64,000 bases of DNA. Source: Gavia stellata. Its lineage: Eukaryota; Chordata; Aves; Gaviiformes; Gaviidae. The position numbers and the translations under genes are program-made. The notes beneath the pieces were generated by a model, which saw only the letters and a program-made list of their open reading frames with translations, was not told the DNA's origin and searched no databases. Below, in pieces: positions 1 through 12,550 of this stretch. Location: contig NC_082618.1 in NCBI RefSeq assembly GCF_030936135.1, positions 5,367,034 to 5,431,033 of the forward strand. Reading direction: 5' to 3'. How positions within the stretch are numbered: the first letter of the stretch is position 1; each line of letters starts with the position of its first letter.

Positions 1-700
1 ACTGTGCAACAGCCCTACAACCATCCTCCCTCCTGGTTTCTGCACCCTCTCAGTGCCCCCAAACCAGCCTCTCCCAAAATCTCGCTGGGTTACTCCTTTA
101 TGGGGTAAGAGGATGGCAAGGAAACATAATAAATATAATAATAATTAAAAAACCGCACGCCCCTCTCTGCCCCTTACATAGCCAGCATTGTCTTAATCCT
201 ACAGGTGCTTCGCAGAAGTAATCCTGCAAATCCTTTTCTCTTTTTTCTTTTTTTTTGGTGAGTCATCCTTATCCGCCCCATGGAGCTGACACACCGTGGG
301 GAGGCCCAGGGGAGCCCTGCGGGATCCGGGAGGCAGAGCTCACCGTAATGTGACCCCTGACTAAATCACTTAAACCTCTCTGGGCTTCGGTTCCCCTGCG
401 GTAAGATGCGGATTATAAACCTGCCCTGACCCCCTTGGCAGAGGAAGGTGCTCGGAGATGGGCCCTATAAATATGTCAGCAGGACAGTGAAGGCGAGCGC
501 TGGGGCTGACCCGAAAACCCCGGAGCCCACGCCGGCCACCCAGGGCTGCCTTCCGAACCCCGGGGACATGGGGTGCCGGGGGATCCCCCCGAATACCCTC
601 CCTGTGCAGTGCAAAAATGAGCTTTGGGGCTGGTGGATGGGGCGAGAAAATGCAGCTCTCCCATCTTGGGGCATGCGGGTGCCCTCCCAGGACTTGGGGG
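1..700. other. Intergenic sequence upstream of SH2B2
   Basis: No coding exon, RNA gene or transposable element is recognised. The short reading frames lack any family resemblance. By conserved synteny the gene further left should be CUX1, but none of its exons was identified. A short AT-rich stretch around 127-155 stands out from otherwise GC-rich sequence. Confidence 0.5.
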
Positions 701-710
701 GATTTTAGGG

Positions 711-975
711 GGGGCTTGGGGTGCCCTCCGGGGATTTGGGGTGCCCTCTGGGGTGCTCTCCGGGGATTTGGGGTGCCCTCCGGGGTGCTCTCCGGGGATT
801 TGGGGTGCTCTCCGGGGATTTGGGGTGCCCTCCGGGGTGCTCTCCGGGGATTTGGGGTGCCCTCCGGGGATTTGGGGTGCCCTCTGAGGTGCTCTCCGGG
901 GATTTGGGGTGCTCTCCGGGGATCTGGGGTGCCCTACGGGAATCTGGGGCGCCCTCCGGGGATCTGGGGCGCAGA
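711..975 (+). repeat. G-rich minisatellite (about 20-bp and 12-14-bp submodules)
   Basis: The segment repeats GGGGTGCCCTCCGGGGATTT and a shorter GGGGTGCTCTCC module in alternating order, with a few substitutions towards the right end (CTACGGGAATC, GGATCTGGGGCG). The runs of three or four G give strong G-quadruplex potential on the + strand. The array ends directly at the CpG island of the presumed SH2B2 promoter. The open frames across it on both strands come from the repeat lacking stop codons and are not genes. Confidence 0.9.
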
Positions 976-1850
976 CACGCCGCCCCAGCACCGGCAAGGG
1001 GGTCCGGCGGGGATGGGTGACCCCAGCCGCGGGGTGCCGCCCCCCGGGGGACCCCGGCCCGGTGCGTCGCACCCCGTTTGGGCCGGGCCGGGCCCGGGGG
1101 GCTGCGGGGGGCGGCGGGGAGGGGGGAGCGGGACCCCCCGGCGGGGCCGGGCGGGGCCCTTTAAAGCGGCGGGCGGTGGGAGGGGCGGGAGGCGGCGTTG
1201 CCGGGCGGTGCGGGGGGCGGCCGGGCAGTGCTGGCCCGCCGGGAGCCGCGCCGGGAGCCGCGCCGAGCCGAGCCGAGCCGGGAGCAGCGAGCGGCGGGCC
1301 GGGCGAGCGCATCCCTCCGGTACCGGGTGGCGGCCGCCTTCGGCGGCGGGGGTGGGGGGAGGTCCCTTGTTTTCCCGGTTATTCACACCCACCCACCCCC
1401 CCCCCGGTTGGGAGCGGAACCCCCAGGCCCGGGGGAGGGTCCCTGCCCGCAGCGGGAGCGCGGAGCACCCCCCCACCCCCCGCCACCCCGGGGAGGGTCG
1501 CCCCTGCGGCGGGGTGGAGCCGGGGGGGGCTGCCCCGGGCCGCCCCCTCCCCTCGCCGCCGGGCTGGGGCTCCGCTCGGCCGGGCCGGGGGCTGCCGCCG
1601 CCTTCCCCCCCCCCCCACCCCGCTCCGCTCCCGGCTGGTTCCTTTCCCCCTCCCGGTGAGCATCGCCGCTCCTCCGGCCGGCCCCGAGCCCCGGCGGGGG
1701 GGGGCGGAGGGCCGCCCCGGGGCAGGCAGCGCTCCGGGGGCAGATGCGGCGTTGGCGAGACCCGCTGGGAGCCGGCTCGGCCCGGAGCGCCCGGGGCCGG
1801 GATGCTCGGGGGGGGCACGGGCAGCGCGCATGACCCCGCCTGGATGCTCA
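960..1850 (+). promoter_or_regulatory. SH2B2: CpG island, likely SH2B2 promoter and first noncoding exon
   Basis: This is dense CpG and GC-rich sequence. A TATA-like TTTAAA lies at 1160-1165 and GC-box (Sp1-type) sequence GGGAGGGGCGGGA follows about 15-20 bases later, so a start site near 1190 is plausible. Possible donors for a noncoding first exon are GTGAGC at 1656 and GTAAGA at 2345. Assignment to SH2B2 rests on this being the only strong island upstream of its first coding exon. Transcript data are needed to place the start and the leader exon. Confidence 0.5.
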
Positions 1851-4800
1851 TTTTTTTTTTATTTGGATCATTATTGTTTGCCAGGGCTTCGCAGGAGGGT
1901 CGCGGGCTGCTTTGGGTGGTCCGCCTTCCCCCCACTCCTGCCAGCCGCGACCCGCCGCGGGCAGAGCAGCACCCATCCCGCCGGTGCCGCCGGTTCCCAC
2001 GGGGCTCCGGGGACACCCGTGGGGTGACTGCAGCTCCTGAACTTCCTCCAGCTCTGGTGGGGCTGGGTTGCGTCACGCAAAGGCCTTCGGAAGGCAGAGG
2101 GACTTTCTCCTTGCGTATTTCTAGTTTCCGCTGAAGTGGTCGGTCAGGCTCAAGTACAACAGAACTGCGGCGAATGCGCTCGCTCCAGGGCTTCACCGCG
2201 TAAAACTTTGCCTTCCAGGCCCCTCCGAGTCGGTCTGGTCCCTCGTTCCAGTGCAGAAAGTCATCAGTTGAAGTTATGCACTTGACCGGGAAGAACCGCG
2301 CTGCTGGCACCTCGGGGACCCTGTGAACTGGACCGGGAGAGGAGGTAAGACCGCTCTGTCCACCCAGCACCCTGCCCAAAATCCCTGGGAGACCCTGCCT
2401 CTGCTGCTTTGCTGGATTACTCAAACTTCCCCTCCGTTGGTCTTTTTTGGTTCGGTTTGTTGGGAGAGGGGTAGAGAAGGACCATGGCTGCAGACTGCGA
2501 GGGATCATGCTCCTAAAGCACCCAGGCTCCTCTGAAGCTCTCAGCCCTCCTACCCTGGGGCCCTCGGCCATTGCGTTTGCACAGACAGGTAGTTGTGCGC
2601 TGCCAGGAGACGTGCTTAGATGGGATCGTGAGCGCCCTTGGACCTCTCCTCTTGCATTCCTCAGCGTTGCTTCATAGTGCCTCTCCATTGCTGTAACGCT
2701 GCAGTGCAGCCCAGGGCGGCCATCGAATAACTTATTTCTAAAAAAGTTGCCTAATTCTCGCAGAGATGCTCCAGCCTGTTGACATGCGATTGAGAGGGTG
2801 TGGGTTTGCCTGCCGGTGTCTGGTGTCTCACCCAACACAAGGTGACCATTATCCCTGTGCCATCGAGTGAGACAAGTCAGTCCCGGGGGCTGCAGGATGG
2901 AGCCTCCCCTGTCCTGCTCTGGGCAAGGCTTTGGGGATAAAATTGCCGCCGCCTTTGAGTGCGAGCCCCTTGGTCGGCTGTGGGGTGCCATGATTGCTAG
3001 ACTGCAGCGTTACCTCTTCTGGCTGCTCCTCTTGACCATCAGGTCTGTCCCCTCCTCTCCTGGGCTGGTGGGAGCACATCTTGTGCACGCTTATGGCAGG
3101 GTGGTCTTGTCCAACCTCCTCTTTTCCTTCCTCCTTGGAGGTAAAACACCCATCTCTTCAAGATGAGGATGTTGCTGGCTAATGCCCTTCCTCCTCCTCC
3201 TCTTCCTCTTCCCTGGGCAGGCAGAGAAACTCGATGATGGTTGCACATCTGCTGCTCTTGCTGAATCAGGCTCCCTGGGATGCCCCGGGGCTGCGCTGCC
3301 TTCCCTGCTCTTCTCCAGCCCAAAGGCCAGTGGAGCCGCCCCTGCCAGCACTCCCCTCCCGGCGCAGCCGGGTGTTGGTGCCCTCGCTTGCCCTCGGCTG
3401 GTTTCCCTGCCCGTGGATGCCAGCGAGGTGGTGGGATAAGGGTTGGAGGCTTGTGCCTGGCTCAGTGCTCCGCTGCCTCGTGCGAGCGGAGAGCGAGGGC
3501 TGGCAGGGGGGAACTGGGGGCCCTGCCGCTGCGGGGAGCGCCTGGTGTGCTCCCTGACTCCCAGGAATTACAGGTCTGAATCCCAGCTGGCTCCATCGCA
3601 GTGGAGAGGAGGAGAGGTTATCCCTAAAGGGAAAACTGCATCCCATACCTGATTTTTGTTAAAGGGAAAACCAGAAGGGCTTGGAGAATCTGCTCACTGG
3701 GGGAGTGCCCGCGCTGATGGGTGCAGCATCCGGGCTTGGGGCGAGACTTGACCGGAGCCCTGCAGCCATCAGCGCCTGCCGTGCTTCGGAGCGGGGGGGA
3801 CCAGGAGAGGGACCCGGTGTGCATCCGCTCCAGGGTCCCATCGGGACGATGGGAGCAGGTTTGTGCCCTGCTACACCGGGTCCCGGCAGCGTTTGGCATG
3901 CATGACCCTGAGGCAGGAGAGGGGCTGCGATGGCACGGCAGCGGGGCAGTGCCCTGGCCGGGAGGGCTGGCGGAGAAGTCGGACACAGCCTGTAAATCCC
4001 TCCTGCGCGGTCACGGCCGCCACGCTGGGTACGTAGCGCTGCCTGCCCGGGAGCTCCCCTGCACAGCCAAGGGAAAAGGGATATTTGAGGTTGAATCTCC
4101 AGCCAGGGATGGCAGCCATAACATGGTGTTGTGGCATCGTCTGGTTGGGGGGGGGTTTCAAAGCCCACTGGAATTTTTATGAGGTGTTTTGCTTAATACA
4201 TCACTTAAGCAATTAGCAGTGATTGTAGCAGTCCTGGGTAAGGCGCTGGGTAGAATTAAATTTCCCGAGCTCAGATACCATTAGGCAGCAGTTTAATGCT
4301 GTTTGCAGGCGAGTATGAGACAGCGATGTGGGGGGTGGAATTAGAGCTGCAAAGTAAAAAAACATAATAAGAAAACTTTGTACAGACCTATGTAACTTCA
4401 TCCCATGTTTATTATGTGCCATAATTGAAAAACAATCTCGGGGGGTTCTCTGCCCTAACGAGGGGGGATCCCCAGCGGCGAGCCAGGCCAGGGGCACACA
4501 GCGATGGCTGTGCTGGACCGCATCGGGATGCGCTTTGCTGGGCATCCTGCACCACTGACCCACGCAGCTCGCTCCCCAAAAACACCCGAGGAGCCCCTTA
4601 ACGGCATAGTGATCTACAGGGCAAGAGTCGCCTTTTTAAAGGAGTTTGCACTTATTTTGGGAACTGCAGTTGATTTTCTGTTGTGGGGCTTTTTCTTTAG
4701 ATCCCCTGAGTTTCAGGTACATCCAGGGGTGGTGAGCGAGCAGCTAAATCACCTCTTATTTGACATGTCTGAGTCTGTGAAGGGTCTGCCCCGCGGTACC

Positions 4801-7800
4801 GGGTCAGTGGTTAATATATAACGCGCGTGCATGACGCCGTGCACCCCGCTGCCGCGTGGCACCACCGGCAGTCCAGCCTGGAGGTGGATGTGCAAATAGT
4901 TTCACAAGGGTGGGAAGCCAAGAGGAGGAGGAGGGTTTTGTTGTGGGCTGAGGGGCGGAAGGAAATCTAGGCTTAGCGAGGGAAGTGTGAGATAGCTTGG
5001 TTGGGGACAGGGCTTCGGACGCTCCCCTTGGGAGGCTCTGCTATTGTGGTGGTTAAAAATAGACTTTGGAGTGGTTACTTTTCTGCGGGAAGCTCCCTGG
5101 TCAGAGACAGGCAGGTGAGGTGGCACCCGAGTGAGAGGGAAGGGACGACAGCCTCTGACCTCCTTTACCAAAAGCTCTTTTTTCTTAATTTTTTTTTAAT
5201 TTTCATTTTTTAAAATTTTTATTTTTTCAAGAAATAGTCAGCTTTTCTTTTGGGGCATTGCGGGGGGATGTCTTTGCTTTATTTCCAGACGCAGCACACT
5301 GCCTCCAAGCCCCAGGCTGCGTTCACGACGCCCAGCTGTAGCGATGCTTTGCACAGCATCACGTGGCTGCACCCTGGGGACCCCCTCCCCGTGGGTGAGG
5401 TTGGTACCCCTTGGGTCCCACGCCGCTGTACCAGATCGGCGGCGTGCTAAGTGACTTGGGTGATGCTCCAGCCCCATGCGTGGGCTGGCAGCGTGGCTCC
5501 CTGCAAGCTGGATGGAATTACTTGGGGAAGAGATTATCTAAGATCCAGTGGATCTTGTCTATTAACTTGTCTTTATTTTCCAGCAGCTGTCAGCACGGGA
5601 GGTAAAAATGTATACTGGGGGAGGATTTTGGAGGGGAAGGAGAGAAACAACCCTGTGATATGAAGTTGGTCAGAATAGTGGGAAATGGAGAAAATCTCAG
5701 GTTTTTCTGGGGGACTGTCATGGCCCTGAGCTCTGACTGGCTGCATGTGGGAAAGAAGAGTGTCTGTGTGTGTGTGTGTCCCCTCGCCAGCACCCAGGGG
5801 TCCCGGACAGGAGTGGGTCCCCCAGCACAGGCTGAGCAGTGCCGTGGGCTGGGGACTTGCCAAGTAAGTCAGTGTCGGGGCCGCACCGCTGCAGGCAGGA
5901 TGCAGCCCCCAAAGCCTGGTGTATCTGCGGGCGCATCGGTTCCTGTGGGGTTGGCGTCAGGAGGCAGAACGGTGGGATTGCACGCAGAGCTGTGGGGAGA
6001 CCGTCATATTCCCCCAAAGGGGGAAAAAGGGTCATTTCTTGCCCATTTTCTCTTTTGAAGACGTCTCCCTTCAGCACCTGCTATCCTGCCCTGGAAAATG
6101 GCCATCCAACGCTGCTGGGTGCTTTAGGGGCATCTGTTTTGAGAGCCGCTGCGGCTGGAGGAATCCCTCATCGGGCAGCGGAAAAAGACCCGAGAAGCCT
6201 TTTCACTCCAGGCAAATGTTTTCTAGGCTCCAGATGACAGGAGGACCCTGTAGTGCGTCTGGGCAGGGAGTCAAAGCATGCATTTAGTGGGGGCTCGGTT
6301 CAAGGAAGGTGGTTTGACCATTAAATTTGAGGCCAAAATGCTGTTCAGTTAATATTTTAGTGGGATGGACAGTAAATGAGAGGAACAAAGATTGTTTCCA
6401 TTTCTATCTGATTCAGACAGCTGCTCTGATTTAAGATCTATAGGGTATAAATAGTACATGGAGCAATGAAGAGTGCAGAGAGCAATCAACTTCTCCCACC
6501 CCCGGGCTGCGGTGGGGATGGTAAGTGGGTCTGGAGGGATGTGTAATACGCACGGGCAGATAACTTTTGCTTTTTTGCCCTACGACTTTCTCTTCCTCAG
6601 CTCAGCCTGTGTCTGGTTAAAGCTCTGATGGGTCGTGAGGGCTGAGACCTTTCCCAGCTCCTCGAGGTGGCAAAGGAAACCCCCGGGAGGAGGTCGCTTG
6701 GTCTTTGCATGCTTCAGGTGTCTGCTGCGGAAGCGGGGACGTCAGCTCCGTGGCTGACGTGTCCCCCATCCCTTTGGGCTTGCACAGTAAGAGCAAAGCT
6801 GATGTGCTTGCTTCCCTCCTGCCATCAGCTCTGAGCCCCGCACGCTGCTCGTCCCGAGGGCAGTCCCCATCCCAGGTTTAGCTGTTCTCCCCGGGGCAGG
6901 CGCCAGGCTCCCTTGCGAGCTGCCGGAGGGGCTGCCTGCCTGCCAGGACCTGCCTGCCAGGAGCATCGCCTCGCAGCCCGCTGCTGGGGGGGCCGGGGAG
7001 GTGTTGCCTTGCTGTCGGACTCGCTCGTGACTCCGGGATCTCCCCTGGCTCAGCACGCTGAGGTCAGGCGCTTTTCTGGGGGAGCAGGTGCCTGGGTTTC
7101 CTCACGCCATTCCCGCGGGATCACCAGCTGGGGCTTTGAGTGACATGGATCTTGCTGGAAACCGAGCAGCTTGCTGGACCGGGACAGCTGGGACGGAGCT
7201 GGGGACCTCCTTCTCCACGAGCCGGGGCTTTGCTGCACACCTTTGCCTGCAGGCTCTTCCTCTCCTGCCCTCCCCTGCTCCCAGGCAGGCACACGCGTGA
7301 CCCCGGGAGCTCTCCCGTGCAGGCGGAGGTGGAGGGATGCAGGCTTGCGTCTCACAACCTCCATCGCACGGTATTTTTTTCCTGTTGAATTTCAGGTCGC
7401 TTTAGCCCAGCCTGGCCGCGCTGCGCCAGGCAGAAGGGAAACATCTCTTTATTAGGGTTGTTTCCTTAAATAAAGCCCTCGGAGCGAGTGCTGGGCTGGC
7501 TGTTCTGGCTATCCCATGACCGGCATTGCGTGTTCAGGTTATTAACACCTCATTAGATGTTGGTTCCTCCCCACGTCTCTGGTTCAGCAAATCCCGGTGG
7601 CTTTGTCGTTGCTCCCTGACTCCTGCTTCACCGGAGACTTTTTTTTTTTCCATGGTCTCTTGCACTTCTGCTGACAGTTTAAATTTCATTTCTTCTTGAG
7701 GTCAGTAGCTTACTTCGACTTTCAGATCTTTCTATTTGTGTGTGCCGACACGCGTCCCCGGCGCAGCGGATGCATCAGCACAGCTTATCGGGAGAGGTTG

Positions 7801-10800
7801 TCATAACATCGCTGCCAGCGGCTGGCTCTCGCCTGCGATTGCAACCTGGGTTTCCACTTGGCCGATCCCCAGAAATCCTGGGGTTGGTTTTTTTTTTCTT
7901 CCTTCTTAAACCTTGACTTGCTCTCCGGAGTGACGGTGGCAGCAGGGCACAGCTCTGCCCTGGGAGGTGTCTGGGGACTCGTGCAGGTGGGTTAGGAGCC
8001 CGTCACCAGCCTGATGTCTTGGTTGCCACTCTGTGGCTTCCCTTTGGCAACAAACCTCCTCACTTTATATATGCATATGTCTGTCCTCTCATGTAACCCA
8101 GGCCAGGGACTCAAGGCTGTGGCCCCTGAGCCGGTTATGGAGTCAGCAGATAGCACCTCCAAAGGGATCTGTCTCCTTCGAAAGGTGCCCGGGAGCACGC
8201 CGCAACCCTCGGTAAGCTGGGCTGGAAGGGGATGGCCCTTGCTTTCCAAAAAAGCAATCGCAGATTTGCTGCTTGTTTTCATCTTGAGCTTATTTTTGTC
8301 TTCGCTTCTACCGCTCTGCCCGGGGATGCTGTCTGTGGCATGATAAGTTATTTCGAGAAGTGGGGCAGTGCTGTTGGTATGGCGGGGAGCGGAGGCACCG
8401 AGATTAAAGGTAAATCTACACAGATAATTGGGAGCCTGCTTCCCGCTGAAATCGAGTGAATGCATACGTGCCGGGGTGGGTGCCAGGGGGGCAATGGCTC
8501 TGCGGTGCTGGGGGGCTGCCCCCAGCCACCCCGCCTGCTCCCAGCCTCCGCCGTGGGGTCCCGGCCGGGGGCTCGCAGACCTGTTCTGGGCAGCGGGGGC
8601 TGGAGACGCAGCGCAGGGTTAGTAATCCCCCCCGCCGCCTCCTCAGACCTGCCAGATGTCTCTCCTCTAGGTTTTGTTTTTATAAATTGGTCTTTTAAAG
8701 TCTGTCATCCCCGTGCAGATGAAAGGAAGATGCTGTGATGCCTCTGTGTGCGCGTCCCTGAGCCTGGCTGCGGTGCCTGGGTGGCAAGGCTTTTTGTTTG
8801 GGGCTTTATCTTTTCTGAAGTGCCTTTTTTTTTTTTTTCTTCTTCTTTTTATCCTTAATCTCTCAGAGTCCTTTGCATCTTGGCTTGCCATCCCTCGGTT
8901 TTGGGCAGGCAGGCCCTGCTCCGTAGCACGGGTCCCTCCTGGAGAGAGGGATGGGGAGCAGCGTTCTCCCCCAGTCCGTGGCAGGGGGGGACACAGGCAA
9001 AGCCCTGGGGCTCAATGCCTGGGGCAAAGCCCAGCTGCTGCCTTCTGGAAGGTGCAATTAAACCCATCTCCGTGGGGCTTTCTCTTCCCTCCTGCAAGCC
9101 CCTTTCTGCTCTTTTCCCTTGGCACCCTTTCCCTCTCCCTTGCTCTCACCATGCCCGCTTGGATTAGGAGGGAATCATCTCCCTTTTCTCCCTGAGCCCA
9201 GATACTCCTGGCCCGTGGCTCGGTGCCGGGGCAGCTCCCGGGGGGGTGGTGGGGAGCCAGGGCTGTGAATTTACAAGCCGAAGGGCAGTAGCCGCTGCCG
9301 CGAGCTGAGCCTTTAAATTCTCTGCTCGGTGATGGATGGATAAGTGGGAATTGCATTTGCTGGGCGGGTAACAAACAGCTTTGCATTTTTCTGCTGCTTT
9401 TTCACTGTCTCTTGGGGAAATTCAGACACTGGTCCTAAACTGCAGGGATGGGTTTTTTCCCAGCTGGCATGGATCCCTGCGAGCAGGACCCACTCAGCTC
9501 TCGGGGAAAGCCCTGCAATGCTGGGGAGAGCCTCGCTGGGGATTTTTGCAGGGGCTGGAGCTCTGCCGGGAACTGGTGACGGCGCTGTGGGACGTGAGGG
9601 GCCAGCCTGGGTCCCCGATGGCCACGTGTGTGCCCTGTCCTCGCTGCCTGCCTGGCGCAGTCAGGACACCAAGCAGCATCCCCTTCTTGAAAGCGGGGAG
9701 ATGCCACATTTGTGGGGCAGAGGTGCTGCCGAGGGGAAAGCTGTGTGGTCCTTACGAGACAGCAGAGAAGCAAAGCTCCCCCAGTTCTGGCTCTCACAAG
9801 CAACTCAGGGTTTCTCTTTCCATCGAGCGCTTCTGTTGCCTGTGTGTTTCTCCCTGTTTGAGGGCATTTGAGAGCCACTTCCAGGGATGGAGGTGCTGCC
9901 GGAGAGCTCCGATGTCTTGTGCTGCCAAGTCAGGCAGAGTCTTGTCTCAGTAGGGATGCGCTAGGGAGATGGCAACCGGCTCCTGGCCGCTGCTGCTGCT
10001 CCAGATCATAGCCTTCAGGGCTCGGTCCTGCCTGGGGCCTGGTGACCAACGCGGTCGGGGTCTGGAGGGCAAGGAGCAGGTTGGCACAGTCCCCGGTGCC
10101 CACCCCGATCCCGTGGCTTGTGCAGTTCATCTGAGCGGTAATTAATTATTGGCCATGTAAGCTGCTGGCAGGTTACTGGAGGTGATTTATAAGCAGGAGT
10201 AATCCCTTGCCAGCAAAAGAGCTGCTCTGTGAACGAAGAACAGCAAAATCCAGGGGAACTGTCGCGTCCTTCTGGAAGTCTGGCTCCCCAGGCATGGTCG
10301 CTGGCTGTCCCCAGGCATGGTCCTCGTCTGGAGCACGGCAGCCGCAGGGACCCCTGAGCTCTGTACTTGAGCCAGCTGAGGTGGATTAGTCGAACCACTG
10401 CTCCCGGAGGGCAAAGAGTGTTGTCTGGACACACAGACCTTGAGTTTGGGGACACGGGCTGAGCGGTGGCCCAGTTGCTCGCTGGGGAAGGCTCGCCATC
10501 CCCAGCAGGCACAAGCAGTCTCGGCACTCGGAGATGATTTTTGAGATGCGATTGTTGCTGGGGTCTCCCCGGGGAGGTGGTTCAAGCCGCCCAAAGCTAG
10601 GTAGAAGTTTGGGGAGTGCAGCGTGAGCACAAAGCCAGGGATGTGCGCGTGCCCCTGCGAGTCCTGTGGCTGCCGGGTGAGGGACCAATGTGGAGATGGG
10701 GCAAAGTGGTGCTTCTCCCATGGGCATGTGGGTCTGGTCTTCAGCTCCCTCCAACTTCTGGTGGGCTCCTGGGTCTGCCTTCTTTTGTTCCCTTGTACCC

Positions 10801-11662
10801 TACCTACTCGTTGGCCTCTGCCAAGGACCTGTCCCGGGGTTATCCATTATGCCACGGTGCCTGATGCTCAGCGGGAGGGCGAGGGGCAGGGGCTGAGCTC
10901 CTGCGTGGTTCCAGCAGCTCGGCTCGGTCTGACAAAGATGTGACTGGACAGGGAGGGCTCGGCCATGGTGGAGGGACAGGAGAGCAGAGCCTGCCGCGGC
11001 TGAGATGTCATCTGGCCGAGGAGGGTCTGGGCTATAAAGCCTGGGAATGAGCGGCTCTGGCAGCGTGTCGGGCTCAGTCCTTGCCAATCAAAGAAGCAAG
11101 ATCCATGTCTCTTCTAATATGTCCCTTCAAAAAAAAAAAAAAAAAGGAAACAACACCCAAAATTGATATGGCGAAGGATCAGGGCAGAAATACGGATGGA
11201 GAAGGACCAGCTGCTGGGTGCGGAGAGGAGGGTGCTGTCCTGCACACCCGTGCGGGCACCGCTGGGATGCCCGGTGCTGTCTCACCCCGCGGGAGAGGGA
11301 GAGCTGCTGCCGTGCCCAGGCAGAACACGCAGGCGAGAAATCCTGAAGGCGAATCCCCTGGGGCTCCTCCGGTCAGGGACTCCTTAGCGGTTTTATGAGA
11401 AATCAATAATGCTTTTGCATGGTCATAATCGTAAAATAAGTACAATTTATGGCTGCTGCCAGGGCCAAGATTTTTTCCAGCGTATGAGGCGGAGAGGGAA
11501 CGGAGCAAAAACACTTTCCCACGGCATTCCCCTTTGCACCAGGGCTGCAAACCTGCTCCGACATCGCGGCAGGGGGAGACCCCCGTTTGCAGGGGGGCAC
11601 GGCCGCGCAGGGTGGGTTGCTCGTGCCCGTGCCTGCGCTCACCCTGTCCCCTTTCCCCGCAG
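1851..11662 (+). other. Presumed 5' intron/leader region of SH2B2
   Basis: Nearly 10 kb without a convincing coding exon. It is mostly GC-rich unique sequence with homopolymer runs (T near 8826 and 7870, A near 11130) and a short TG run near 5765. AT-rich islands dense in homeodomain, SOX/TCF and POU-like words lie near 4160-4420, 6310-6475, 10130-10200 and 11395-11460. A noncoding leader exon could lie here (for example one ending at 2344), but none can be proved from sequence alone. Confidence 0.45.
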
Positions 11663-11689
11663 CCCGCCGGCAGGTGGAATGGGGCAGCC

Positions 11690-12550
11690 ATGAACGGCGA
11701 TGCCCTGTGCCAGGAGCCCTCCTCCCCGCTCCCCGACTGGAGGGAGTTCTGCGAGCTGCACGCCCAGGCAGCTGCCGTCGACTTCGCCCAGAAGTTCTGC
11801 CAGTTCCTGAAGGAGAACCCCCACTACGACACCCCCGGGGCAGAGACCTCCTTCTCCCACCATTTCGCCGCCAATTTCCTGGACATCTTCAGCCTGGAGG
11901 TCAGCCGGGTGTTCGTGTCCGACTCCCCCACCAAGTACAACATTGTGCCCTTCGTGGGGCTGCAGAACTGCCACGTCCCCTACGGGCGTGAGGTCACCCC
12001 GAGGAAGGAGGAGACGTCCACCGAGTCTCTGGACAGCATGGACACCCCGTTGGGTGCCGGACGGTACCTGAGCCCATCGCAGCAGGCGCAGGCACGCAAG
12101 GTGTCCTCCTACGGCCAGTCCCGCAGCTCGGAGGACGTCTCCATCCACTCTGCCGCCAAGCCCAAGTTCAAGAAAGGCTTCTCCTTGAGGAACATGAGCT
12201 TGTGTGTGGTGGACGGTATGAAGGAGATGTGGCATCGCAAGTCCTCTCCGGAGCCGGGCACCGAGGCTGCCCCGGCTGGCCGGAGAGCCGAGAGGGAGCC
12301 GTGCCCGGCGGGGGGCAAGGAGCCCGGCGACCCGCGGGAGAAATGGACCCACAAGCTGCGCCTGTCCAAGGTGCCCTCCTCCAAGGTGGAGCTGGTGGAC
12401 ATCCAGAGGGAGGGGACGCTGCGCTACATGGTGGCCGACGACACGAACTGTGTGGGGAGCTCGCAGTGGCAGAAGTGCCGCCTCCTGCTCCGGAAAGCAG
12501 TGAAGGTGGAAGGAGAGAGGTTCCTCCTCGAGTTTTATGTCCCGCCAAAG
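11690..12550 (+). CDS. SH2B2: SH2B2 coding exon 1 (dimerisation region and start of PH domain)
   Basis: 861 bases, 287 codons, ending in phase 0 before donor GTAAGT. It encodes MNGDALCQ to FYVPPK. The acceptor CCCCGCAG ends at 11662, leaving 27 leader bases before the ATG. Residues about 77-135, between the dimerisation region and SRSSEDVS, look longer than the human protein as I recall it. Reading past the donor gives 33 more codons before a stop, an intron artefact. Confidence 0.95.

Noticed and set aside
476-2991. Long minus-strand frames (up to 685 codons) and a 505-codon + frame over the SH2B2 CpG island
   Set aside because: The sequence is stop-poor because it is GC-rich and repetitive. 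The translations are Pro/Gly/Arg/Ala low complexity with no domain.
3100-3180. Possible CR1 fragment (GTCCAACCTCCTC, CTTGGAGG, TCTTCAAGATGAGG)
   Set aside because: Scattered short resemblances without a continuous alignment by eye.
11639-12352. 237-codon frame antisense to SH2B2 coding exon 1
   Set aside because: A mirror of GC3-rich coding sequence. No splice structure or homology of its own.
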